From Exiguobacterium sp. s122 (GTDB lineage: Bacteria; Bacillota; Bacilli; Exiguobacteriales; Exiguobacteriaceae): a DNA stretch of 64,000 nt. Shown piece after piece: positions 20,001-33,244 of the stretch. A program made the position numbers and the translations under genes. Under the pieces are notes generated by a model that saw only the letters and a list, made by a program, of their open reading frames with translations, did no database searches and had not been told where the DNA came from. Each line of letters begins with the position of its first letter. The first letter of the stretch is position 1. The stretch lies in assembly GCF_018618475.1 (NCBI RefSeq), contig NZ_JACSMD010000001.1:1612001-1676000 (forward strand), read 5' to 3'.

Positions 20001-21689
20001 GTGGCTTATGATGGATTAATGACATATCGTGTCGTGACGGAACTGCAGGCGCTCGTCGGTGGACGAATCAACCGCGTCCACCAGCCGTACGCGCTCGACT
20101 TGATGATGCAAGTGAGGTCGAATCGGCAAAACGTACAACTGCTCGTGTCGGCGAACGCGATGTACGCCCGACTTCAATTAACAGATACCCCAATTAAAAA
20201 CCCGCAAGAGCCTCCAATGTTTTGCATGATCTTACGGAAACATATTGAAGGCGGATTCATCACGGCGGTCGAACAAGTCGGCCGTGACCGTGTGATCGTC
20301 ATTTCGGTCCGCTCACGTAACGAACTCGGTGATGAAGAGAACAAACGGGTGTACATCGAACTGATGGGGCGTCACTCGAACGTCGTCTTAACGAACGAGG
20401 ACGGAAAGATTTTAGACGCCATCAAACATTTACCGCCGTCGCAAAACACGTATCGGACGATCATGCCGGGTAGCGACTACTTGTTGCCGCCCGCTCAAGA
20501 CAAATGCGATCCGCTCACTGCCCGCGAAGACGGATTAAAACGCATCGATTGGAACGCCGGCAAACTCGATAAACAACTCGTGGCCCATTTCTCCGGGCTC
20601 AGCCCGCAAATCGCGCAAGAAATCGTTCACCGCGCGAGCATGCCGAATCGGACGAGCATCGACGCCGCCTTCGCGAGCGTCATCGATGACTTGAACGGAC
20701 CGTATGTCTTCCAACAGCTCGCCTCAGGAAAAGAACGGTTTGCTCCCGTCCGCTTGACGTTCGGCGACGTCACGGCAGAAGAGACGTACGACTCGAGCAA
20801 AGACGTCCTCGACCGCTACTTCTATGAGAAAGCGAACCGCGACCGCGTCAAACAGCAAGCGCACGACGTCGAACGGTTGCTTAAGTCCGAGCTCGAGAAA
20901 AATCAGCTGAAGCGAAAGCGTCTGCTCGATGATTTGACAGCGACAGAGCGGTCCGACGAACTTCAAAAGTACGGCGAACTGTTGACGACTTATTTGTTCC
21001 AACTCGAGAAAGGAATGACCGTCGCGCACGTCGTCGATTATTACGACGAGGAAGGCGCCACAATCGAGATTCCGCTCGACCCGCTCAAAACGCCAAACGA
21101 GAACGCGCAACGGTACTATAAGAAATACAATAAATTGAAGGTCGCAAAAGTCGAGGTGCAGAAGCAAATCGAGCTGAACGAGGCCGAAATCGCTTATTTG
21201 GAGACGTTGATTGCGCAACTTGATGTCGCCGCTCCGTCTGACATCATCGAGATTCGAGAAGAACTTGCGGAAGGCGGCTATATTCGTCAAAAGGCGCAAA
21301 AGAAAAAACAGACGAAAAAAATTACGCTTGAAGGCTATGTCTCCTCGACCGGCACGGAGTTTTATGTCGGGAAGAACAATACGCAAAACGATCATTTGAC
21401 GTTCAAATTCGCACGACGTGACGAAATTTGGCTTCACGTAAAGGACATCCCAGGCTCACACGTCATCATCCGCTCAACCGATCCGGATGAGACGACGCTC
21501 CTTGAAGCGGCGACGGTCGCGGCCTACTTCTCTAAGGCTCGCGCCTCGAGCGGTGTGCCGGTCGACTATACGAAAGCACGCTACGTGAAAAAACCGAGCG
21601 GCGCGAAGCCCGGCTTCGTCATCTACACGGATCAACAGACAGTGTATGTCACACCGGATGAGCGCCTCGTCAAGTCACTCCAGCAATGA
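20001..21689 (+). CDS. rqcH: Ribosome quality control factor RqcH (NFACT family, YloA/FbpA)
   Basis: Binds stalled 50S subunits carrying peptidyl-tRNA and adds C-terminal alanine tails that mark the peptide for degradation. 562 residues from a GTG start, with AGGTGAT 7 bases upstream and a product beginning AYDGLMTYRVVTEL. Order: NFACT-N domain, a helical and coiled-coil middle (about 280-420, rich in K/E), then NFACT-R (RRDEIWLHVKDIPGSHVII). Older names suggest fibronectin binding; the RQC role is the better established. Plus-strand and divergent from gmk. Confidence 0.95.
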   Translation: MAYDGLMTYRVVTELQALVGGRINRVHQPYALDLMMQVRSNRQNVQLLVSANAMYARLQLTDTPIKNPQEPPMFCMILRKHIEGGFITAVEQVGRDRVIVISVRSRNELGDEENKRVYIELMGRHSNVVLTNEDGKILDAIKHLPPSQNTYRTIMPGSDYLLPPAQDKCDPLTAREDGLKRIDWNAGKLDKQLVAHFSGLSPQIAQEIVHRASMPNRTSIDAAFASVIDDLNGPYVFQQLASGKERFAPVRLTFGDVTAEETYDSSKDVLDRYFYEKANRDRVKQQAHDVERLLKSELEKNQLKRKRLLDDLTATERSDELQKYGELLTTYLFQLEKGMTVAHVVDYYDEEGATIEIPLDPLKTPNENAQRYYKKYNKLKVAKVEVQKQIELNEAEIAYLETLIAQLDVAAPSDIIEIREELAEGGYIRQKAQKKKQTKKITLEGYVSSTGTEFYVGKNNTQNDHLTFKFARRDEIWLHVKDIPGSHVIIRSTDPDETTLLEAATVAAYFSKARASSGVPVDYTKARYVKKPSGAKPGFVIYTDQQTVYVTPDERLVKSLQQ

Positions 21690-21691
21690 GT

Positions 21692-21728
21692 GTAGGCCAC
21701 GTCGCATGACGTGACCTACTTGTTTTTT
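21692..21728 (+). terminator. Rho-independent terminator of rqcH
   Basis: GTAGG-C-CACGTC pairs with GACGTG-A-CCTAC around a GCAT loop, followed by TTGTTTTTT. It begins two bases after the rqcH stop. Confidence 0.85.
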
Positions 21729-21837
21729 GTTCGGTTGTTCTTCCGTCCGTCCCACGCCCACGCTGTCCGCAGGCAACCCCGGAGCCGCATCGCCCCAGGA
21801 ACGGAGGGTGCCGGCAAAGTTAAAAAATATGTTAGGT

Positions 21838-21876
21838 TAAAACAAAGGCTCCGTCATCGCGACGGAGCCTTTGTTT
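21838..21876 (-). terminator. Terminator overlapping the 3' end of the UPF0421 gene
   Basis: A 16-base-pair stem (AAACAAAGGCTCCGTC and its complement, loop of 5) ends in TTTGTTTTAA on the minus strand. The stop codon (21854-21856) lies within it, so the last codons of the gene also form one arm. Confidence 0.8.
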
Positions 21877-22810
21877 GTTTCGGGTCATGCTTAAACAGTT
21901 CAAGCTGTTCATGGTAATCAAGCAAGTGCCCGTGTAAGATTTCCGAGACGGATAAGTCTTCATGGGGCAACGTGAACAGCGAGTACGGCTTATCACACGT
22001 ATAAAGGATGTCATGATGATGGGCGAGCAAATATAAAAACTCGGCTTCAAACGTCTTCCGCTCTTCCTCGTCCATCAATAAGAGCGACTCACGATGTTCC
22101 GCTAAGCTTTCAAGCAAGAGCACGAGCTTGTCTTCAAGGTGAATTAACAGCCGATATTGTTTAATCGTCAAATGCTTCAATTTCACGTTCGTGACTTTCA
22201 TGTCCTCTTGTAGCATCATATGCAGTTCTTGATGACCGAGGATGCGGGCCCTCGTCTCGAGCAGTTCGGCTGGCGAACCGACGAGTTCACGCCAATGATG
22301 GAACATATAGGACGATGTCTTCCGAATTTCGCTGAGGAGTCGCTCCTCATAACGCGGTGGCATGAACGCATAGTTCACGCCGAGCGAAACGAAGACACCG
22401 ACCGCAGTCAACAACGAACGTGTCCACGCGTAGTGGAAGAAGTCTGTCGTCGGATTCTCGAGCATAAGGACAATCGCGAACGCGGCATACGTCGACATAT
22501 GCGTCTTATCGAACGTCGTGTTCAGCGTCAAGGCGACGATGACGGCGAGCCCGATTGAAATCGGATTGACCCCGAACGCATAGACGATGAGGAGGCCGCA
22601 CATCAGTCCGACAATCGTCCCGAATATACGACTGAAAACGATTTTTGATGAACGTTTGACGGTCGGTTGCATCGCAACGACTGCAGCGATTGCACCCATA
22701 CCGGAATAAATACCGAATACATACCATGACAACGCGATAGTGATGGCGACGGCAATACCCGTCTTCAACGTCCGGAGACCGACTTTCGGGATATATCGCT
22801 TATCCATCAT
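21854..22810 (-). CDS. UPF0421/aromatic acid exporter (ArAE, FUSC-like) family membrane protein
   Basis: 318 residues. The N-terminal half has about five or six hydrophobic segments (such as AVAITIALSWYVFGIYSG and IFGTIVGLMCGLLIVYAFG), and the conserved basic segment MQPTVKRSSKI follows the second. The C-terminal half is soluble and helical, as in ArAE_1 proteins. Relatives are predicted efflux or exporter components; the substrate here is unknown. The ATG overlaps the stop of the upstream DUF4097 gene (ATGA), so they are made together. This pair is not found at this place in B. subtilis. Confidence 0.8.
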   Translation of the reverse strand: MMDKRYIPKVGLRTLKTGIAVAITIALSWYVFGIYSGMGAIAAVVAMQPTVKRSSKIVFSRIFGTIVGLMCGLLIVYAFGVNPISIGLAVIVALTLNTTFDKTHMSTYAAFAIVLMLENPTTDFFHYAWTRSLLTAVGVFVSLGVNYAFMPPRYEERLLSEIRKTSSYMFHHWRELVGSPAELLETRARILGHQELHMMLQEDMKVTNVKLKHLTIKQYRLLIHLEDKLVLLLESLAEHRESLLLMDEEERKTFEAEFLYLLAHHHDILYTCDKPYSLFTLPHEDLSVSEILHGHLLDYHEQLELFKHDPKQTKAPSR

Positions 22811-23637
22811 TTCAATTCAACCTTCCCTGTCTCCGCGATTAAATGGATGGTCGGACGATTTGAGTTGGACAGCTGATACACCCCATCACCCAGCTCGTTG
22901 TAGCGATCACTCGCGGTCACACTGCCACCCGTATCGACGTTCACTTGTCCAGTCGCATGGCGCGGCTCGAATGTAAGCGCACCAGCCTCCGTCTGAACCG
23001 TCAACGCCTGATTGACGACAATGTCACTTACGGACGCCTCCCGGTAAGATCGGATATCAGCTTGGACGACCCGGACCGTCTCGAGCGTCACATCACTCCG
23101 CGTCTCGACACGCAACCGGTCCGATTCGACTTTCGTCAGATTAACCGCATTCGCATCCAAAACGATGGATTTCGCAATCAACCCTTGTCCCGTCACTTGT
23201 TCGGCCGTCACATCGATGGATGTCATCGAACTTGGCAAGGCGACGCGGATTTTATAACGTGACGGCGAATCGCTCGGTCGGCTCCCGAACTGGCTGAAGC
23301 GCCCGAACCGCTCGACGATTGAAATCGTATCCCCGACCGCCTTCACTTTTACCGTCCGTTCCTTCGAGTTCGTCTGTAACACCTCGACCTGGACTTTTTC
23401 ATTCGTGCTACGGACAAACTCGACATTGCCATGCGCCGTCTCAAGCCGCAGCTTCTTCATTTGGTAGCGGTCCTCGTATTTGTCTCCAAGGGCCAACACG
23501 TCGCTAAATACGAATAAGTTCACGAAAAAGAGGACGGGGAGGACGAGGAGGACGAGACCGAACGTGATTTTACGATGTTTCGGGACGTCTTGAAACCGGG
23601 CTTTCCATGACTTCCCTTTCATTCTAGAGTACGCCAT
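22807..23637 (-). CDS. DUF4097-type membrane-anchored beta-helix protein
   Basis: 276 residues: a short basic cytoplasmic N-terminus (SWKARFQDVPKHRK), one transmembrane helix (about residues 26-46, FGLVLLVLPVLFFVNLFVF), and a long outside domain made of repeated short strands, the pattern of DUF4097 putative adhesins. In other Firmicutes such domains occur in membrane stress-sensing modules (LiaG-like), but no regulator gene is next to it here. AAGGAGA lies 5-6 bases before the chosen ATG. Function unknown. Confidence 0.7.
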   Translation of the reverse strand: MAYSRMKGKSWKARFQDVPKHRKITFGLVLLVLPVLFFVNLFVFSDVLALGDKYEDRYQMKKLRLETAHGNVEFVRSTNEKVQVEVLQTNSKERTVKVKAVGDTISIVERFGRFSQFGSRPSDSPSRYKIRVALPSSMTSIDVTAEQVTGQGLIAKSIVLDANAVNLTKVESDRLRVETRSDVTLETVRVVQADIRSYREASVSDIVVNQALTVQTEAGALTFEPRHATGQVNVDTGGSVTASDRYNELGDGVYQLSNSNRPTIHLIAETGKVELK

Positions 23638-23694
23638 ATCTATCTCCTTCTTCATCTGCTTTCCCTATTCTAACACGTTCAGTATGTCATGATG

Positions 23695-23730
23695 CACAAA
23701 GAAAAAGAATCCGCCCGGAGGTGGATTCTT
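23695..23730 (-). terminator. Terminator at the end of the pyr operon
   Basis: An 11-base-pair stem (AAGAATCCGCC with GGTGGATTCTT, one G-T pair, loop of 4) is followed on the minus strand by TTTTTCTTTG. It lies 12 bases after the pyrE stop. Confidence 0.88.
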
Positions 23731-23741
23731 AGAAGAATGGA

Positions 23742-24351
23742 TTATGATGTGACGCGTTCACTCCAACTTGTCGGGTCCGTTCGCCAATCATGTAAAGAAG
23801 CGGCCTCATCTTCACGGATGAGTTGTTGATTGACGGCGACATCAAGCAAATCTGATAAGGTCGTTAGCGCGTACGCAGTCAACCCCGAGTCCAACAGATT
23901 GGTGGTGAGTCGGTTTAAACTGTAGGAGAAGATCGCTTGAATCTTCACGACTTTCCCACCCGCTTTCTCGACCGCTTGAGCGGCCTTGATGCTCGATTCT
24001 CCAGTCGATAATAGATCTTCAATCACGACGACACGAGCACCTCGTTCGAACCGACCCTCGATTAAATTCCCTTTGCCATGCCCTTTGGCACTTGAACGGA
24101 CGTAAACGAGAGGTAACCCGAGACGGTCGGCGACAAGCGTCGCATGCGGAATGCCCGCTGTCGCCGTTCCCGCGATGACATCGACGTCGAGTGGACGAAT
24201 CGCCTCGACGAGCGCGTCGACGATCAAGTTCCGGACCTCCGGATAACTTAGCGTCAACCGGTTATCGCAATAAATCGGACTTTTTAGCCCGCTTGACCAT
24301 GTGTACGGGTTCTCAGGTGAAAGTGTCACCGCCTCGATGGTTAACAATGCT

Positions 24352-24368
<17 letters not shown>
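23742..24368 (-). CDS. pyrE: Orotate phosphoribosyltransferase
   Basis: Adds phosphoribose from PRPP to orotate, giving OMP. 208 residues with the PRPP motif VVVIEDLLSTGESS and the loop YVRSSAKGHGKGN. I chose the ATG with GGAG 8 bases upstream, which makes the product start KQIAEALL as in the family; a longer in-frame extension runs back inside pyrF and is rejected. Overlaps pyrF by 17 bases. Last gene of the pyrimidine operon. Confidence 0.96.
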
Positions 24369-26669
<2,301 letters not shown>

Positions 26670-26673
<4 letters not shown>

Positions 26674-29600
26674 ACAGTCACTCCGAATTCCGTGAATGCC
26701 GGCAAGCTCGTCGTCTGGAACGAGAGACTCTCGATGACTTGAAGGAGCGCCTTCACCGTATCGAGCGACGTCAGGCAGAGCACCCCTTGCTCGGCCGCGG
26801 CCCGACGGATGATGAATCCGTCTTTCGTCGTGAGGGCATCTCGTGTCGTCGTGTTCAAGACGATGTCGACGCCACGTTCGATGACGCTGAGCATCGTCTC
26901 ACCTTCTTCATTAATTTTTCCGACCCGTTTTACTGGAAGGGCCGCTTGCTCGAGTGTGTGCGCCGTGCCACTCGTCGCCATCAATCGGAATCCGAGTCGA
27001 TGGAACCGTCGCGCGATATCGAGCGCTTCGGCTTTGTCTTGATCAGCGACCGTCAACAGGACGTTCCCTTTCAAAGCGATCGTCATGCCGGCGGCGACGA
27101 GTCCTTTATACAGTGCCTTCTCGAGTGTCCGGTCGGTCGCCATGACTTCACCAGTCGACTTCATTTCCGGTCCGAGTGTCGGATCGACTTCTTTCAATTT
27201 TGCAAAACTGAATACCGGTACTTTGACCGAGATGGCATCCGCTTCCGGATGCATGCCCGTCCCGAGTCCAAGGTCTTTTAAGCTCGTCCCGAGAATCGTC
27301 TGCGTGGCGATGCGCGCGACCGGGAGTCCTGTCACTTTCGAGATGAACGGAACGGTCCGACTTGCTCGTGGGTTGACCTCGATGACATATAAGTCGTCGG
27401 CATAGACGAACTGGATGTTGAGTAACCCTTTAATGCGGAACGCCTTGGCAAGTTTAATCGTATAGTCGACGACTTGTTGTTTCAACTCGTCACTGAGTCG
27501 TTGTGGTGGATAAACGGCGATTGAGTCTCCTGAGTGAACGCCAGCGCGCTCGATATGTTCCATGATGCCAGGGATATAGACATCCGTCCCGTCACAAATG
27601 GCGTCGACTTCAATCTCGATCCCTGTCAAATAGCGGTCGATGAGCACCGGCCGCTCTTTTGAGGCGACGACGGCATGGCGCATATAGCGTTCAAGTTCCG
27701 ACTGCTCATACACGATTTCCATCGCCCGTCCGCCGAGTACGTAGGATGGTCGGACGAGAACCGGATAGCCAAGTAGATCGGCACAGGCGACAGCTTCTTC
27801 GACCGTGACCGCCGTCTTCCCTGGCGGTTGGGCGAGTCCTTCTTTCGTCAACGTTGCCTCGAACGCTTTCCGGTCTTCGGCGCGGTCGAGATCTTCGAGT
27901 GACGTCCCTAAAATTTGAACCCCGTTCGCTTCGAGCGAGTCCGCCAAGTTGATCGCCGTCTGGCCCCCGAATTGGACGATGACGCCTAGCGGCTGTTCGT
28001 TACGGATGACTTCGAGTACATCTTCGGTCGTGAGCGGTTCAAAATAGAGTCGGTCCGAAATCGAGAAATCCGTCGATACCGTTTCCGGATTGTTGTTGAT
28101 GATAATCGCTTCATAACCCGCGTCACGGATCGTCTGAATCGAGTGAACGGTCGCGTAGTCGAACTCGACGCCTTGACCGATGCGAATCGGACCAGATCCG
28201 AGGACGAGGATAGAAGGTTTTTCGGTCTTCACCGCTTCGTTCTCGACTTCATACGTCCCGTAAAAGTATGGGGTCTCTGACGCGAACTCGGCCGCACACG
28301 TGTCGACCATTTTATATACCGGTCGAATCCCCCACTCGTCTCGGAGCGCCGTCACCGTTTCCACATTCTCATTTAAGATGCGGGCGATCATCTTGTCGCT
28401 GAAACCGAGTCGTTTCGTCTCAACGAGGTGTTCTTGTGTGAGCGGCTCACGGCTGAGCGTCGCTTCATGCTCCCAAATCCGCATGAGCTTCGATAGGAAG
28501 AAACGATCGATTTTCGTCAGTTCATGCAACTGTTCCGTCGAATACCCACGACGGAGCGCCTCATAGAGCATCCATAAACGCTCGTCGGTCGGTGTCGTCA
28601 GCTCGCGTTCAAGTTCATGTTGACTCAATTGTGCGAGTCGCGGCACGGCCAAGTCTTCTGTCCCGAGTTCGAGTGAGCGGACGGCCTTGAGCAGCGCCTC
28701 TTCAACGTTACGCCCGATTGCCATCACTTCTCCCGTCGCTTTCATTTGTGTGCCGAGACGGCGGTCTGCCGATTCAAACTTATCGAAAGCGAAGCGTGGG
28801 ATCTTGGCAACAACGTAGTCGAGCGCGGGTTCGAACGAGGCGTAACTCGTCTCCGTCACCGGGTTTTTCAACTCCGACAACTTATAGCCGACGGCAACTT
28901 TCGCCGCGAGTTTGGCAATCGGATAGCCTGTTGCTTTTGAAGCGAGCGCTGAACTGCGGGACACACGCGGATTGACCTCGATGACATAATACGTGAAGCT
29001 GTCCGGGTCGAGTGCGAATTGGATGTTACATCCCCCTTCGATGCCGAGGGCGCGGATGATGTCGAGCGAGACGCTACGAAGCATTTGATAATCGCGGTCG
29101 GACAATGTCTGCGTCGGAGCGAAGACGATCGAGTCGCCCGTATGGACCCCGACCGGATCAAAGTTCTCCATCGCGCAGACGATGATGGCCTGGTCGCTCG
29201 AATCACGCATGACTTCGTACTCGACTTCTTTCATCCCGGCAATTGATTTCTCGAGCAACACTTGTGTCACCGGGCTCGCCTTGAGTCCGGATTCGACGAT
29301 TTGTTCGAACGAAGCTCGGTCATGGGCGATCCCACCACCGGTTCCTCCGAGCGTGTAGGCCGGACGGATGATAATCGGATATCCGATTTGTTCCGCGAAG
29401 CCCCAGGCTGCATCGAGCGACTGGACGATCTCGCTCTCCGGTACCCCATGGCCGAGCTTGTACATCAAGTCACGGAACTGTTCCCGGTCCTCGGCTTGTT
29501 CGATGGCCGACAGTTTCGTCCCGAGCAACTCGACACCACAGTCCGCTAATACGCCGCGACGGTCAAGTTCCATTGCCAAGTTTAATCCAGTCTGTCCGCC

Positions 29601-29870
29601 GAGTGTCGCGAGAAGCGCGTCGGGACGTTCTTGACGAATGATGCGTTCGACAAACTCCGGTTCGAGCGGTTCGATATAGACGCGGTCCGCCGTTGTCGGG
29701 TCGGTCATGATCGTAGCGGGGTTCGAGTTGACGAGGATGACTTCGTAGCCTTCTTCTTTCAAGGCAAGACATGCCTGTGTACCAGCATAGTCAAATTCTG
29801 CCGCCTGTCCGATGACGATTGGGCCTGATCCGATGACAAGGATTTTCTGAATATCTGGTCGTTTTGGCAT
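26670..29870 (-). CDS. carB: Carbamoyl-phosphate synthase large subunit
   Basis: Makes carbamoyl phosphate from bicarbonate, ammonia (from CarA) and two ATP. 1066 residues with two homologous ATP-grasp halves (first from [13 protein letters not shown], second from [13 protein letters not shown] near residue 555) and a C-terminal MGS-like allosteric domain (about 935-1066). Single copy here, in the pyr operon, so it probably serves UMP synthesis; by family knowledge the MGS domain binds UMP or PRPP. Confidence 0.98.
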
Positions 29871-29871
29871 G

Positions 29872-30954
29872 TCACATTCCTACTTTCTGTTTGTTTTCTT
29901 GAACGAGTTGCATGAAACGGTCGAATAAGTCGTTGGCGTCATAAGGGCCAGGTGCTGCTTCCGGATGATACTGGACGGAGAAGGTCGGATAGTGCAGATG
30001 CTTGACGCCCTCGACGGTCCCGTCATTGACGGCCCGATGCGTGACGACGAGCCCGGTCGTGGCGAGTGACGTCTCATCGACGGCATAGCCGTGGTTTTGT
30101 GACGTGATTGTCACCGCTCCGGTCTCGAGTTCGAGCACTGGATGGTTTGCGCCGCGATGGCCGAACGGGAGCTTAAACGTGTCCGCCCCACCGGCGAGGC
30201 TAATCAATTGATGACCGAGACAGATGCCAAACATCGGTAACACCGGCATGAGTTTCTCGATGAGCGGGAGCGCCGTCGGGACATCTTTCGGGTCCCCCGG
30301 TCCGTTCGATAGCATGACGCCATCCGGTTCATAGCGCAAGACTTCTTCCGCCGTCACATCGTGCGGCAATACGACGACTTCACAGTCTCGTTTGACGAGT
30401 TCGCGCATAATCCCGAGCTTCGCCCCGAAATCGATGAGCGCGATTCGGGGGCCGCTCCCGGTCGTCACATACGCCCGCTTCGTCGAGACACGCTCGACCT
30501 GGTTGGTCGGAAGATTGTCCTCGAAGCGGTATTGGACCGTTTCCCATGTCGACTCCCCATCGACCATGACACCACGCATGACACCGCGGGCACGCAAATG
30601 GCGTGTGAGCATACGCGTGTCGACCCCCGCAAGCCCTGGAATCTCGAACCGTTTGAGCGTATCCGATAACGTCGCCGTCGAGCGGAAGTTTGATGGCGCA
30701 TCGCATACTTCCTTGACGATGAGACCTTTTGCCATCGGCACGGTCGTCTCGAAATCTTCACGGTTGACGCCATAGTTCCCAATCAATGGATTCGTCAACA
30801 CGATGAGTTGATCACAATATGATGGATCGGACAACATCTCTTGATAACCGGTCATCCCGGTCTGGAAGACGACTTCCCCGGTCGTCTCGACGTCAGCGCC
30901 GAACGCTGTCCCTACAAATGAAGTCCCGTCTTCAAGCCATAATGTTCGTTTCAT
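29872..30954 (-). CDS. carA: Carbamoyl-phosphate synthase small subunit (glutaminase)
   Basis: Hydrolyses glutamine and channels ammonia to CarB. 360 residues. The class I glutaminase nucleophile is in [10 protein letters not shown], and the later catalytic His and Glu are in [11 protein letters not shown]. The chosen ATG has AGGGGAG 5 bases upstream and gives [12 protein letters not shown]; an upstream in-frame start would extend it by 12 residues. Overlaps pyrC by 23 bases and ends one base before carB. Confidence 0.97.
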   Translation of the reverse strand: MKRTLWLEDGTSFVGTAFGADVETTGEVVFQTGMTGYQEMLSDPSYCDQLIVLTNPLIGNYGVNREDFETTVPMAKGLIVKEVCDAPSNFRSTATLSDTLKRFEIPGLAGVDTRMLTRHLRARGVMRGVMVDGESTWETVQYRFEDNLPTNQVERVSTKRAYVTTGSGPRIALIDFGAKLGIMRELVKRDCEVVVLPHDVTAEEVLRYEPDGVMLSNGPGDPKDVPTALPLIEKLMPVLPMFGICLGHQLISLAGGADTFKLPFGHRGANHPVLELETGAVTITSQNHGYAVDETSLATTGLVVTHRAVNDGTVEGVKHLHYPTFSVQYHPEAAPGPYDANDLFDRFMQLVQENKQKVGM

Positions 30955-32212
30955 CGAATCTCCCCTTATATACGATTTCTCCGGCCACAATCGTCAAGAC
31001 CGGCCAGCCGACTAAATGTTTCCCTTCAAACGGTGTGTTCTTCCCTTTCGACTTGAACGTCGTCGGATCGACGACCCGTTCCATCTCGGTGTCAATGAGG
31101 ACGAGGTCCGCCGCACGTCCGACTTCAATCGCACCATACGGCAATCCGAACACGTCGCTCGGACGTTTCGTCATCCACTCGATGAGCGCGACTTCTTCTA
31201 GCTGTCCGCTCTTGACGAACGTCGTGTACAATAGCGGGAACGCCGTCTCGAATCCGGTGATGCCGAACGGGGCCCGTTCCATTCCTTCTGCTTTTTCTGC
31301 TGCCGTATGCGGGGCGTGATCGGTCGCGATCATGTCAATCGTACCGTCCATCAATCCTTCGATGAGTGCCGCACGGTCGTCCGAACTTCGAAGCGGTGGG
31401 TTCATCTTGAAGTTCGGATCAAGACCCGGAATGTCATCTTCACAGAGGACGAGGTGGTGTGGTGTCACTTCGGCCGTGACATGAATCCCGGCTCGCTTGG
31501 CGTCCCGGATGACGCGGACCGACTGCCTCGATGAGACGTGACAGACGTGATAGTGACAACCCGTCTCCTCAGCGATTAAAACATCACGGGCGATATGGAT
31601 ACTTTCGGCGAGGCTCGGAATCCCTTGAATACCATGTTCCTCGCTGAAGCGACCTTCGTGAACCGAACCTGCTTTCAGTGTGTTGTCTTCACAATGGGCG
31701 ACGACTGCTTTACCGAGTCGTTTCGCTTCACGCATCGCCTGACGCATCATCGCGGCAGACTGTACCCCGACCCCGTCATCCGTGAAGGCGAATGCGTCGT
31801 TCAGTGACGCCATATCGACTTGTTCCGTTCCGAGTTGCCGCTTTGTGATGGCGGCGTATGGGAGGACACGGACGAGCGCATCTTCTTCGATTTTACGAAG
31901 CAGTCGATCCATCGTCTCGCGGTCGTCCGGGACAGGACGTGTATTCGGCATCGCACAGATCGTAGTAAATCCCCCAGCTGCCGCGGCTTCGGTCCCGGTC
32001 TTAATCGTCTCTTTTTTCTCACCACCCGGTTCGCGCAAGTGAACGTGCACGTCGACGAGTCCTGGGATGAGTAGCTTTCCGCTTGCGTCAATCACTTCAT
32101 GGCCATCGGTCGTTCCACTATAGTCGATGGCGCGAATTTTGCCAGCTTCAATCAGTAAATCTGTCGTTCGTTTTTTATTCCCGTCATACCACGTTGCGTG
32201 TTTAAGTATCAT
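30932..32212 (-). CDS. pyrC: Dihydroorotase
   Basis: Closes carbamoyl aspartate to dihydroorotate. 426-residue zinc amidohydrolase with [10 protein letters not shown] (metal His-x-His), later histidines in VVAHCEDN and HVCHVS, and TDHAPH with the catalytic aspartate. Overlaps pyrB by ATGA, so the two are coupled. Confidence 0.97.
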   Translation of the reverse strand: MILKHATWYDGNKKRTTDLLIEAGKIRAIDYSGTTDGHEVIDASGKLLIPGLVDVHVHLREPGGEKKETIKTGTEAAAAGGFTTICAMPNTRPVPDDRETMDRLLRKIEEDALVRVLPYAAITKRQLGTEQVDMASLNDAFAFTDDGVGVQSAAMMRQAMREAKRLGKAVVAHCEDNTLKAGSVHEGRFSEEHGIQGIPSLAESIHIARDVLIAEETGCHYHVCHVSSRQSVRVIRDAKRAGIHVTAEVTPHHLVLCEDDIPGLDPNFKMNPPLRSSDDRAALIEGLMDGTIDMIATDHAPHTAAEKAEGMERAPFGITGFETAFPLLYTTFVKSGQLEEVALIEWMTKRPSDVFGLPYGAIEVGRAADLVLIDTEMERVVDPTTFKSKGKNTPFEGKHLVGWPVLTIVAGEIVYKGRFDETNIMA

Positions 32213-33114
32213 GATTGTCCCCCTAATGCTCGATGTAAGATGGCCATCCGGGCGTAAACGCCGTTCGTCATTTGTGGAAAGATGCGCGACTTCTCATGCT
32301 CAATCAAACTGCCGGCAATCTCGACATCCCGATTGACCGGTGCCGGATGCATGATAATGGCACCTGGTTTCATACGCTCCACCCGTTCGACCGTCAAGCC
32401 GAATCGGGCGTGATACTCTTCTTTTGAGAAGATGTCACCCATGATGTGACGCTCGTGTTGGACCCGAAGCAACATGATAACGTCACTTTCATGTAACACG
32501 TCATCGATGTCGCGGCGCTCAAGCCCCATCGAGTCATCCCACCACGACTCCGGGCTACAGCCGACGACGTTCGCGCCAAGCCGTCGCAAGACCGAGGCGT
32601 TCGATCGGGCGACACGGCTATGGACGAGGTCGCCACAGATGGCGACGTTCAAACCTTGGAACGTCTTGAACTCTTCGTAAATCGTGACGAGGTCAAGGAG
32701 CGACTGTGACGGATGTTCCCCACTACCGTCTCCGCCGTTTAAGACCGGGATGTTCAATGTCTCGATGAGCTCGTGATAATAGCCCGCTTCCGGATGGCGG
32801 ATGACGAGCGCGTCAACACCGATCGCCTCGAGTGTTTTACACGTGTCGTAGAGTGTCTCGCCTTTCGTCACGGACGACGTCGCCACGTCGAACGGAATCT
32901 CTTGAATGTGCAAGTGGCGTTCGGCCATTTGAAACGAATTTTTCGTCCGGGTCGAGTTCTCAAAGAACAAGTTCGCGACCGTCTTCCCGTCAAATAGCGG
33001 TGGCATATCGCCTTGTTTATAACGTAACGACTCTTCAATCATGCCCATAATCTCATCGAGTGCGAGCGTGTCGAGACTGACAAAATGTTTCGGTTGTTGT
33101 TGAATCAAGTTCAT
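32209..33114 (-). CDS. pyrB: Aspartate carbamoyltransferase catalytic subunit
   Basis: Condenses carbamoyl phosphate with aspartate. 301 residues. The carbamoyl phosphate loop [21 protein letters not shown] and MHPAPVNRD are present. The chosen ATG has AGGAGG 8 bases upstream and gives [10 protein letters not shown]; a longer frame extends into the attenuator and is rejected. No pyrI is seen, as usual in Bacillus. Preceded by a PyrR attenuator. Confidence 0.97.
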   Translation of the reverse strand: MNLIQQQPKHFVSLDTLALDEIMGMIEESLRYKQGDMPPLFDGKTVANLFFENSTRTKNSFQMAERHLHIQEIPFDVATSSVTKGETLYDTCKTLEAIGVDALVIRHPEAGYYHELIETLNIPVLNGGDGSGEHPSQSLLDLVTIYEEFKTFQGLNVAICGDLVHSRVARSNASVLRRLGANVVGCSPESWWDDSMGLERRDIDDVLHESDVIMLLRVQHERHIMGDIFSKEEYHARFGLTVERVERMKPGAIIMHPAPVNRDVEIAGSLIEHEKSRIFPQMTNGVYARMAILHRALGGQS

Positions 33115-33141
33115 GTTCGTCTCCTCCTTTTGTTTAGAAGG

Positions 33142-33242
33142 CAAAGAGAAAAGGCGCCTCTTCACCTACGTGAAGGGACGCCTTTATTCGGATGCACACA
33201 CCCAAATAAACGAGCCTTCACTTTGCCGACCTCACGGGATCG
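33142..33242 (-). promoter_or_regulatory. PyrR attenuator between pyrP and pyrB
   Basis: On the minus strand a PyrR-type binding sequence (GATCCCGTGAGG followed by GGCAAAG, 33242-33221) is followed by a terminator hairpin (33185-33150, AAAGGCG/CGCCTTT outer stem, CTTCAC/GTGAAG inner stem) and TTTTCTCTTT. By B. subtilis precedent, UMP-bound PyrR would promote termination ahead of pyrB. Confidence 0.85.
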
Positions 33243-33244
33243 AA

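Noticed and set aside
20724-21437. A 237-codon open frame on the minus strand opposite rqcH
   Set aside because: It lies fully inside the clear rqcH gene, has no ribosome binding site, and its protein is rich in L, F and R without family motifs, as expected for an antisense shadow.
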